Source of the DNA: Chloroflexota bacterium
GTDB taxonomy: Bacteria; Chloroflexota; Ktedonobacteria; Ktedonobacterales; Ktedonobacteraceae
Length of the DNA: 7,553 bases
Assembly (NCBI GenBank): GCA_005881495.1
Contig: VBHI01000227.1
Location: 1 to 7,553, forward strand
Direction of reading: 5' to 3'
The notes beneath the pieces are model-generated. The model searched no databases. It was not told the DNA's origin and was given only the letters and a program-made list of their open reading frames with translations. Positions 1 through 5,470 of the stretch are shown one piece after another (positions within the stretch are counted from its first letter, which is position 1; every line of letters begins with the position of its first letter). The position numbers and the translations under genes were made by a program.

Positions 1-1
1 G

Positions 2-1042
2 GATCACTACACGTTGGCGCGCAATCCCAGGTACTACCGTTTCAACGAAGGGCTACCCTATCTGGACAAGGTCGTGTTTCGCATTGTCGCGGATGGAGAT
101 GTCATCCTCAAGGATTTGCAGGCAGGTACCATCACTTCAGCCCCATATCTGGAAATAAGCAATCAGCAGGCATATCAGCGCCTCACGGGCTATACACTCG
201 TCCTTGACGCCACCAGTAACAACTTCGAGGGGATGTTCTTCAATTTCCACAACACGGTGCTAGCAAGCCACCTGGAAGTGCGCCAGGCGATGGCATATGC
301 GATTGATCACCAGGCCTTGATTGATGGAGCACTCCATGGGCTTGCCACTTCACTATGCACCGACCATCCCTCGGCTCTGCATCCAGGCTATCAGCCTACC
401 CTCCTCTGTCCAGTATTTGATCCTGCGGCGGCCAATAAGCTACTGGATGACAACGGCTGGGCGAAAGGCCCCGATGGGGTGCGTGCTAGGGGCGGCCAGC
501 GCCTGGAGTTCGAGTACTCGACGCAAGTAACTTTCAACAAAAGTGTAGGGCGCGAAGATGTTGAAGCGATCATTCGGCGTAACTTACAGGCGATCGGCAT
601 CAAGCTCGATATCCAGAACTATCCCCGCACCACGTTCCTTAATAAAATCTTGTCTGCTGGGAAAGCATCACCGCCCACGGGAGCCGTCGCGGGGAGGTAT
701 GACATCGCAGAGCTGAATAACTACTTTTTCTATGACCCCGACGATGCCTCGATATTAGCGTGCGACCAGTTCCCGCCCAACGGAAGCAACGTTACTTTTT
801 ACTGCAACCATGACCTGGATGCGCTTTACAGGCAGGAACAGGCGATAGCGGATGCGGGAGTGCGGCAGCAGATCTTCGATAAGATCCATCTCATCTACTT
901 GACAGAGATCCCTTTCATCGTGCTCTACAGCTATAGAATTTCCTCAATGGTACGCCAAGGAACGCACAACTACCTGCCTAGCCCCATCGAAGGAGAGACC
1001 GTCAACATCTGGGAGTGGTGGTGTGATAAGGGGAAGTGTTAG
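2..1042 (+). CDS. ABC transporter solute-binding protein, family 5 (oligopeptide/dipeptide type), 5'-truncated by window edge
   Basis: The reading frame is open from base 2 to a TAG at 1040-1042, giving 346 residues. The TTG at 14 is not a credible start because family sequence (DHYT-LARNPRYYRF) already runs through it, so the signal peptide or lipobox and about the first 200 residues lie upstream. Seen: the SBP_bac_5 hallmarks NPRYYRFNEGLPYLDKVVF at the left edge, VRQAMAYAIDHQALI (about 280-325), the AAANKLLDDNGW segment with PDGVRARGG, and the C-terminal half ending in EIPFIVLYSYR. Known of the family: these proteins capture peptides, sugars or nickel outside the membrane and deliver them to a DPP/OPP-type permease. 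No permease or ATPase gene is in the window, so the substrate cannot be named. Six cysteines fall in three successive pairs (codons 356/407, 761/803, 1022/1037), as expected if the exported protein forms disulfides. An intrinsic terminator follows, and the next gene is convergent. Confidence 0.92.
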   Translation, partial: DHYTLARNPRYYRFNEGLPYLDKVVFRIVADGDVILKDLQAGTITSAPYLEISNQQAYQRLTGYTLVLDATSNNFEGMFFNFHNTVLASHLEVRQAMAYAIDHQALIDGALHGLATSLCTDHPSALHPGYQPTLLCPVFDPAAANKLLDDNGWAKGPDGVRARGGQRLEFEYSTQVTFNKSVGREDVEAIIRRNLQAIGIKLDIQNYPRTTFLNKILSAGKASPPTGAVAGRYDIAELNNYFFYDPDDASILACDQFPPNGSNVTFYCNHDLDALYRQEQAIADAGVRQQIFDKIHLIYLTEIPFIVLYSYRISSMVRQGTHNYLPSPIEGETVNIWEWWCDKGKC

Positions 1043-1056
1043 GCATAGTAGCAGAA

Positions 1057-1075
1057 CAGAAAGTTTCACTTTCTG
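1057..1075. other. short hairpin just after the solute-binding-protein stop
   Basis: CAGAAAG (1057-1063) and CTTTCTG (1069-1075) form a perfect 7-bp inverted repeat with a 5-base loop (TTTCA), 14 bases after the TAG. No T-tract follows, so it is not a terminator by itself. It may protect the 3' end of the transcript or act with the next hairpin. Confidence 0.4.
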
Positions 1076-1081
1076 CCAATT

Positions 1082-1115
1082 GATGTAGCTGGACTCAACC
1101 AGTTTACATCTTTTT
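1082..1115 (+). terminator. intrinsic terminator of the solute-binding-protein gene
   Basis: GATGTA (1082-1087) pairs with TACATC (1105-1110) and CTGG (1089-1092) pairs with CCAG (1099-1102), leaving a small internal loop (G1088 against T1103-T1104) and an ACTCAA apical loop. Five Ts follow at 1111-1115. Position (40 bases after the stop), stem and T-run all fit a Rho-independent terminator for rightward transcription. On the other strand no U-run follows, so it is directional. Confidence 0.75.
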
Positions 1116-1127
1116 AAAGAAACTGAA

Positions 1128-1178
1128 GAAACGAACAGGCCAGTCAGGGGCGCCGCCCCTGACTGGCCCGTTCGTTTC
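1128..1178 (-). terminator. very long hairpin downstream of the receptor kinase, probable terminator
   Basis: GAAACGAAC (1128-1136) pairs with GTTCGTTTC (1170-1178), and GGCCAGTCAGGGGC (1138-1151) pairs with GCCCCTGACTGGCC (1155-1168). The result is a 24-position stem with a single A-C mismatch (1137/1169) and a 3-base loop. It begins 12 bases beyond the kinase TAG. Read leftward, the RNA after the stem is UUCAGUUUCUUU, a moderate U-rich tract, which suits a terminator for the minus-strand gene. Rightward there is no T-run. The near-perfect long stem would also fit a dispersed hairpin repeat or RNase III substrate; only a genome-wide copy count would separate these. Confidence 0.6.
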
Positions 1179-1189
1179 GTAAGTATTCA

Positions 1190-4012
1190 CTATTTGCATT
1201 GGTTGACCAGGAAGCAGCCTTCTACGGAAATGAGGTGGATGAAGCCGTTTTGATCGACGGAGAGGACGACAATGGCCTTGTTAGTGGGGTCGTTGTCGGG
1301 GCCAAAGGAGATTTGGCCGCTGACGCCCTGAAGGGCGTTGTTGCCAGTAATTTGCTGCAGCGCTTTTTGCAGGCCATCCGGGGAAAGGCCGATGTTCTTG
1401 GTGAGTACGATGTTGCTAGCTTTCAAGATGGATAGCATGGCGTCATAGGAGAGTATGACGTTGGCGGATGCACGGGTGTAGCCGTACATACCGCCGGGAT
1501 GCTGGTTGTTAGGGTTGTAGGCGGAAGAGTAGTCGGTAAAGAACTTTGGTTTTTGCGCGGTGAGGTTCAGTATGTCCCACTCATCGGGATAGGCAAAGGC
1601 GGTGAAGCGCAGATGTTTGAAGCCAGCGCGAGCGCTAAGAGGATAGTTTAATTCATAGAGAGCGTCGCCGCCCAGGATTGGCAGATTAGCGTATTGACCG
1701 GAAGTTGGTAGGTTTGACAACAGGACGCTGATGTCGGCAGCGTAGCCGGAAAAGTAGATGGCATCGGGATTCTTGCTCAGGGCATCTTTTAATAATTGGG
1801 GAATTGCCGCGTGTCCCTTTTGTCCGATAGTATAATTTTCAGTGGCAAGAATTTTGTTGCCATCGGCGGTAAATTGTGCTGAGAAGTACTGTGCCAGGCT
1901 CTGGCTGTAAGGATCAGCAGGATCGACGAACATTACCGCGGTTTTTGCTTTTAACACTTGCTCAGCATATTTCGCGCCTAAGGTGGCCTGCCTTTTGTTT
2001 GGCGGAGCAACACGGAAGAAGTAGGGCGAGATACGTGTGAGCGAGTCGCTGGAAGCGGTCTGAGAGATCATGGGTATATGAGCCCTGGCGAGGGTATCGA
2101 CGGCGACCTGCGCACGCGAGCTAAAGGGCCAGCCCATGACGCCTACAAAGGTGGGGTCGGATTTTGCCAGGAGAACTATTTGCTGCGCCACGGTGTTTGC
2201 GTACTGTTTGTCGTTACCGGAGTTTGCGATCAGGAGACGGACCAGGGTTCCGCCAGGAAGTTGGGAACTATCGTTGAACTCTTTCTGCGCTATGTAGGCG
2301 CCCTGTACATTATCATGCCCTACTGAGGCATTGTCTCCAGTCATCATGGTGGCTACCACGATGGTGATGTAAGGCGTGTTCGAGGTGTTATGGGCATTCA
2401 ATACGCGCTGGTTTTCCAGGTAGATGAGCGATTCAGCGTCACCCGAATCGCTGGCCAGGGCAGATCGCCAGAGCGATTGGGCGGCTACAGCATCGCCAGT
2501 TTTGAGCCTGTTCGCAGCCTCTGTTTTGTTGATGCCTCCAGGGCCACTGACTGCCCAGGCAACCGTGCCATCACTGATACCGATTTGCTCGCCATCTGGC
2601 GCTTTGATGGAGCCGAGGCCGTTAGCCGGTAGTGGTGTTGTAATCGGCACGGTTGTGGCGCTGCCGCTCCCTGGATTACTGCTTTGTCCAAATGGGTGAG
2701 TACTGAAGTAGGGAATGGCGAAGAAAGCGGCGCCAATGAGCAAGACGACAAGTATGAGTAGCAAGAGATTGCGTCTTGTATTACTTTTCCTTTGTGGCTG
2801 TTGCGGCGGCCTGCTTCCTACGCTTACGGGCGCGTAAGGTGGTATATTTTGCCAATTCCCTTGCCCAACTTGTGGGGGTGGATAGGGAACAGCCGGTGGA
2901 GGAGTTGGTGGCGATGGTCGCGATGCTGGCTGAATCCGGGCTGGCTGGTATGGGACCCTCGGAGCATTGGCGGCGCTCGCGGCGCCGGCCGCACCTATTG
3001 CTCCAGATGTACCTAAGGTGTAGCTACTGACGTTGCCTGAGACGCCAAAGCGTTTGAGCAAGATGTCGTCGATATCTTTCTTCATGGCTGCTGCGCTCTG
3101 GTAGCGCTGGTTGATTTCGTTGATGAGCGCACGAGAAAGAACTTTTTCTATTTCCGGCGAGAGCTGTGGATTCAGTGCTCGAGCCGGTGGGTAGGTAAAG
3201 GGCGGATGGTCGCGCGGGTCACGGTTGGTCAGCAGGTGATGCAGGGTAGCGGCGAGGGCATAAAGATCGGAACGTGGATCAGCATTGCCCTGGTATTGTT
3301 CTGGCGGGGCATAGCCCGGCGTACCAAGGGCAGAAGTTTGTTTGCGTTGTACATTGCGCACCACATCAGCACGGGCGATGCCGAAATCGACGAGGTGAGC
3401 ACGCTTATCTTTGGTTCCGACGATGATATTGGCGGGTTTGATGTCGCGGTGTACAATAGGCGGTGTTTCCTGGGACAGGTAGTCCAGGATGTCCAATACC
3501 TCCGAGGCATAGCCGAGGGCCTCTCGCTCCTTCATCGGCTGTTTGACTCGGTCCATGCGTTCTTCCAGGTTTTCGCCTTCGACATACTCCTGGACCATGA
3601 AATAGCGGGAGCCTTCCTGGAAGTGGTCGGTCACATTGGGGATCAAAGGGTGATCAAGGTGTGCAAGTGTGGCAACCTCGCGTTTAAAGTTGCGTACGTC
3701 TTCCTGGAGTTGGGCTGGGTCGGTATTGTCCGAGATGAGTTCTTTGATAACGACGGCTTTGCTATCAAGGCGAATATCGGTCGCCAGTAATGCTGCTCCC
3801 ATTCCACCTTGTCCAAGAATCTTTTTAACAATATAGCGTCCACCCTGCAGACGGGAACCAGGTGTGAGTGAACGAGAGGTAGCGCCAGTGGTATTTGTTG
3901 CCGCTGCTGGTTGGCCAGCGGTGGAAACCGGGACAAGCGGCAGGGGTTTGCCACAATTATTACAAAAGCGAACCCCATCGCGATTTACTGCATTACAATA
4001 GGGACATTCCAT
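1190..4012 (-). CDS. transmembrane Ser/Thr protein kinase with N-terminal zinc ribbon and extracellular type-1 periplasmic binding (LivJ/LivK-like) domain
   Basis: 940 residues. The ATG at 4010-4012 has an AGGA Shine-Dalgarno (4020-4023) 7 bases upstream and is followed directly by the zinc ribbon, so the start is well supported. Order: zinc ribbon with C3, C6, C17, C20 (CPYC...CNNC); Hanks-type kinase about 60-320 with glycine loop GQGGMG (67-72), K90, E112, HRD 188-190, N195, DFG 209-211, activation-segment T226/S227 and GTPGYAPPE 230-238, all expected for an active enzyme; Ala/Pro-rich linker about 335-405; basic stop RKSNTRR then one membrane helix about 415-433; a short alpha-helical (TPR-like) piece about 494-540; and a periplasmic binding domain about 547-930 of the branched-chain amino-acid binding type, including SQTASS (650-655), Y702 and GGDALY (781-786). 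The only other cysteines are C933 and C939. Inferred: ligand binding outside controls kinase activity inside. Ligand and substrates are unknown. The sensor is fused in full length rather than supplied by a separate transporter protein. Confidence 0.93.
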   Translation of the reverse strand: MECPYCNAVNRDGVRFCNNCGKPLPLVPVSTAGQPAAATNTTGATSRSLTPGSRLQGGRYIVKKILGQGGMGAALLATDIRLDSKAVVIKELISDNTDPAQLQEDVRNFKREVATLAHLDHPLIPNVTDHFQEGSRYFMVQEYVEGENLEERMDRVKQPMKEREALGYASEVLDILDYLSQETPPIVHRDIKPANIIVGTKDKRAHLVDFGIARADVVRNVQRKQTSALGTPGYAPPEQYQGNADPRSDLYALAATLHHLLTNRDPRDHPPFTYPPARALNPQLSPEIEKVLSRALINEINQRYQSAAAMKKDIDDILLKRFGVSGNVSSYTLGTSGAIGAAGAASAANAPRVPYQPARIQPASRPSPPTPPPAVPYPPPQVGQGNWQNIPPYAPVSVGSRPPQQPQRKSNTRRNLLLLILVVLLIGAAFFAIPYFSTHPFGQSSNPGSGSATTVPITTPLPANGLGSIKAPDGEQIGISDGTVAWAVSGPGGINKTEAANRLKTGDAVAAQSLWRSALASDSGDAESLIYLENQRVLNAHNTSNTPYITIVVATMMTGDNASVGHDNVQGAYIAQKEFNDSSQLPGGTLVRLLIANSGNDKQYANTVAQQIVLLAKSDPTFVGVMGWPFSSRAQVAVDTLARAHIPMISQTASSDSLTRISPYFFRVAPPNKRQATLGAKYAEQVLKAKTAVMFVDPADPYSQSLAQYFSAQFTADGNKILATENYTIGQKGHAAIPQLLKDALSKNPDAIYFSGYAADISVLLSNLPTSGQYANLPILGGDALYELNYPLSARAGFKHLRFTAFAYPDEWDILNLTAQKPKFFTDYSSAYNPNNQHPGGMYGYTRASANVILSYDAMLSILKASNIVLTKNIGLSPDGLQKALQQITGNNALQGVSGQISFGPDNDPTNKAIVVLSVDQNGFIHLISVEGCFLVNQCK

Positions 4013-4019
4013 ATGCTCA

Positions 4020-4023
4020 TCCT
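4020..4023 (-). promoter_or_regulatory. ribosome binding site of the receptor kinase
   Basis: On the minus strand AGGA is followed by 7 bases and the ATG at 4012. It fixes the start: another ATG at 4018-4020 is out of frame and lacks a spaced Shine-Dalgarno. Confidence 0.65.
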
Positions 4024-4091
4024 GCCTTTTTGCTCGGGCGCAAGATTTTTTTTGCTGACCAGGTTAGATTAGTGCGATTTGATTTGTATCG

Positions 4092-4130
4092 ATAATTGTC
4101 AATTATACTGTGTTTCTTGTTGTGAGTCGA
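4092..4130 (-). promoter_or_regulatory. promoter of the receptor kinase with palindromic candidate operator over the -10 box
   Basis: A perfect TATAAT lies on the minus strand at 4107-4102. Seventeen bases upstream is TCGACT (4130-4125), a 4-of-6 match to TTGACA. Transcription would start near 4095, giving a leader of about 80 bases before the ATG at 4012. A perfect 7-1-7 palindrome, ATAATTG-T-CAATTAT (4092-4106), covers most of the -10 box and the likely start point, where a repressor would block transcription. The promoter call is from sequence match only; the operator role is inference. Confidence 0.55.
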
Positions 4131-4157
4131 GTGGTTTTCGGGGCGATTATTGTCAGG

Positions 4158-4302
4158 CAGGGTGACCGCGTTACGCGTTACCACAGGTACCGCGCCGCCG
4201 CAGGGTGATTACGTCACCAGAGCGCCACCAGAGCCGCCATAGGGTGACCGCGTCACCGGAGATACCGCGCCACCATAGGGTGACCGCAAGGGTCACCCCT
4301 AC
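4158..4302. repeat. four-unit intergenic repeat array with internal palindromes
   Basis: Four units each open with (C/T)AGGGTGA: at 4158, 4201, 4240 and 4276. Spacings shrink 43, 39, 36, and the last unit stops at about 4302. Each unit holds its own inverted repeat, for example GGTGAC-CGC-GTCACC in unit 3 (4243-4257) and GGGTGACC-GCAAG-GGTCACCC in unit 4 (4278-4298, extendable by TA/TA with one bulged C). The spacers are related GCGCCACC/GCCGCCA strings. The terminal form, GTAGGGGTGACC read on the minus strand, resembles hairpin repeats I recall scattered in Chloroflexota and some cyanobacterial genomes. It is not CRISPR: units are short, diverged and palindromic throughout, without unique spacers. 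Confidence 0.65.
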
Positions 4303-4395
4303 TATATACGGTGTTGGCCTGCCTTATATCCTCGACTAAAGCGTTGCTCGTCTCATTGATTATATACGTATGTTGGGGGTAAAAGTTCAATTTGG
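4303..4395. other. intergenic stretch without a gene, with a spaced short direct repeat
   Basis: No credible coding or RNA gene is visible. TATATACG followed by TGTTGG occurs at 4303-4317 and again, with one extra base between the parts, at 4361-4376, 58 bases apart. The function is unknown; it may be debris from duplication of repeat flanks. Confidence 0.35.
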
Positions 4396-4437
4396 TGGGG
4401 TTGTGGGGTGCGAGGGCGGCCCACAACCCCACAACCC
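4396..4437. repeat. inverted repeat that can fold in two registers
   Basis: GGGTTGTGGGGT (4398-4409) is the exact complement of 4426-4437 (12 bp, 16-base loop). TGGGGTTGTGGG (4396-4407) is also the exact complement of 4420-4431 (12 bp, 12-base loop). Each arm contains an internal duplication of a GTGGGG-like word, which is why two mutually exclusive stems exist. No T-run follows on either strand, so neither stem is a standard terminator. Confidence 0.55.
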
Positions 4438-4502
4438 GACCGCCCCGCGCCCGCTCTCAAGGGTAGTTATTTTGTGAAACGAGCAGGAAAGCGGGTTCGT
4501 CT

Positions 4503-4638
4503 CGTAGGGGCGGGGGTGGCAGGGAGGAAGGGTGGGACCCTTGGGTCGCCCGGCGTCCGGTTCCCCTGCCGCTTCGCCCCTGCCCCCATGGGCGACGCAA
4601 GCGTCCCCACTCCACTCCGCACCTCTCCCGCCCCTACG
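4503..4638. repeat. GC-rich element of about 136 bp bounded by 12-bp inverted repeats
   Basis: CGTAGGGGCGGG (4503-4514) and CCCGCCCCTACG (4627-4638) are perfect inverted copies. Inside are two small stems: GACCC-TT-GGGTC (4536-4547) and GACGC-AA-GCGTC (4594-4605, flanked by GGG/CCC). The layout resembles a non-autonomous, MITE- or REP-type insertion. No target-site duplication is evident. The frame open across it on the plus strand (4408-4734) codes only low-complexity Pro/Ala/Arg/Gly sequence and is not called as a gene. Confidence 0.5.
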
Positions 4639-4680
4639 GGATGGAGGAAATGCGACCCAAGCCGTTCAGACGGGATGGAG
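4636..4680. repeat. 11-bp direct repeat at the element's right edge
   Basis: ACGGGATGGAG occurs at 4636-4646 and 4670-4680, 34 bases apart. The first copy overlaps the right inverted repeat of the 4503-4638 element. The rest of 4681-4735 shows no clear structure. Confidence 0.4.
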
Positions 4681-4735
4681 CCAATTCCCTGGGGGCTTTG
4701 CAGAAAACTGGTAGTGAAGGCCGGGGGAGGGTGAT

Positions 4736-5191
4736 TTAGAGGTGTTGGCAGCGCAGCGAGATGATGCCGGGGGCGAAATGGTTCGCTTTTTGTAAATATT
4801 CTTGCTCATTGCCCTCGATCATAAGTTTGTGCATGACAACGACGTCGCCGTCGGGGAGTGGTTCTGCGGGTTGAAGGCAAAGTTCCATGACGGCGCAGCC
4901 TCTCTCGTAGACTTTGACGAGACCGCCGGAGCCGGGGATACGGTAGATGCGGCTGTCAAAGGTGGGGCTGGCGACTTCGAGATAGCCGAATTTGATCAAT
5001 TGCTGGTACTGGTTCTCGGATAACATTTCGCGGAGCAGTACTTTGGCACGACTTTCGGCGGAGAGGTGTTCGCTGACGGAGTCGCGGAAGTGGCGACTAA
5101 TACCACCGCTGGGGGATTGTGAAAGGTAATAGATTGCTAAGAGTAGGAATAGTAGCCATATTCCCAGAAAGAGACTTAAGGTTTCTAACAT
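4736..5191 (-). CDS. small membrane-anchored protein of unknown function
   Basis: 151 residues if started at the ATG 5189-5191. An ATG 35 codons upstream (5294-5296) keeps the frame open, but it lacks a Shine-Dalgarno and lies upstream of the predicted promoter. The chosen start has GAGGAG upstream with a long 11-base gap. Seen: an N-terminal hydrophobic helix at about residues 5-24 (LFLGIWLLFLLLAIYYLS), then a soluble domain. The domain has an LSENQYQQLIKFGYLEV helix-strand, an S-R-I-Y-R-I strand, V-x-V-Y-E-R-G, an LCLQP strand, and a final helix EQEYLQKANHF. This order resembles, from memory, uncharacterised domains reading 'LL..hL...Q...y...GyfeV...g..YrI......nV.......LC..P....P..D..la.kL.l..dE..fl..AN' in actinobacterial and phage hypothetical proteins. 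No catalytic motif is evident. It is divergent from the CoA-transferase operon. The function is unknown; the gene call itself is fairly safe. Confidence 0.75.
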   Translation of the reverse strand: MLETLSLFLGIWLLFLLLAIYYLSQSPSGGISRHFRDSVSEHLSAESRAKVLLREMLSENQYQQLIKFGYLEVASPTFDSRIYRIPGSGGLVKVYERGCAVMELCLQPAEPLPDGDVVVMHKLMIEGNEQEYLQKANHFAPGIISLRCQHL

Positions 5192-5252
5192 AACGGCTTT
5201 TACTCCTCTGTTTGTCGCTATAAGTGGGAGTTTCCAGTTAGGTTGTATTTTG

Positions 5253-5261
5253 ATTATAGCA
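5253..5261 (-). promoter_or_regulatory. extended -10 promoter of the small membrane-protein gene
   Basis: On the minus strand TGC-TATAAT (5261-5253) is a perfect extended -10 box. No good -35 is seen at the usual spacing, as is common with TGn promoters. Transcription would begin near 5246, about 55 bases before the ATG at 5191 and downstream of the alternative ATG at 5296, which supports the shorter start. Confidence 0.6.
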
Positions 5262-5328
5262 TATGGGAGGTGGAGTATACCATAGTATTGCAACATTTCT
5301 GTCGTATTACAAAATTTTTGTTGGTTTG

Positions 5329-5359
5329 GCAGTTTGTTAGTGGAGGCGTCGCAAACTGC
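5329..5359. promoter_or_regulatory. inverted repeat between the divergent promoters
   Basis: GCAGTTTG (5329-5336) and CAAACTGC (5352-5359) are perfect inverted copies, 23 bases start to start (about two helical turns). They lie between the leftward -10 at 5253-5261 and the rightward -10 at 5422-5430. This geometry suits a dimeric regulator site serving both genes. Chance occurrence is not excluded. Confidence 0.35.
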
Positions 5360-5421
5360 TGATTCGATAGAAAAACATACTTTTGTAGGGCTGAAGTAAG
5401 GTGGGTGGATATGCGTAGATG

Positions 5422-5430
5422 TGCTATACT
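5422..5430 (+). promoter_or_regulatory. extended -10 promoter of the CoA-transferase/M20 operon
   Basis: TGC-TATACT (5422-5430) is a one-mismatch extended -10 box about 40 bases before the ATG at 5471. The -35 region is poor. GAAAGG (5456-5461) serves as Shine-Dalgarno, 9 bases before the ATG. Confidence 0.55.
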
Positions 5431-5470
5431 GCTGGTATCAAGGCGTTTCATTGTTGAAAGGCAGATTTAG

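Noticed and set aside
14..16. TTG at 14 as the true start of the solute-binding protein
   Set aside because: The frame is open to the window edge with family sequence before it, and a 342-residue protein would lack a signal peptide and the first lobe.
3206..3790. 194-residue open frame on the plus strand
   Set aside because: It lies wholly antisense to the kinase catalytic domain, whose motifs are all present on the minus strand. The frame has no family features.
4158..4302. CRISPR array
   Set aside because: Units are palindromic and diverged along their whole length, spacing shrinks, there are no unique spacers, and no cas genes are near.
4408..4734. 108-residue plus-strand frame across the repeats
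   Set aside because: Its sequence is a Pro/Arg/Gly/Ala-rich translation of inverted repeats, with no Shine-Dalgarno and no family resemblance.
5192..5296. 35-residue N-terminal extension of the small membrane protein
   Set aside because: The upstream ATG (5296) has no ribosome site, lies upstream of the extended -10 box, and would place a polar segment before the membrane helix.
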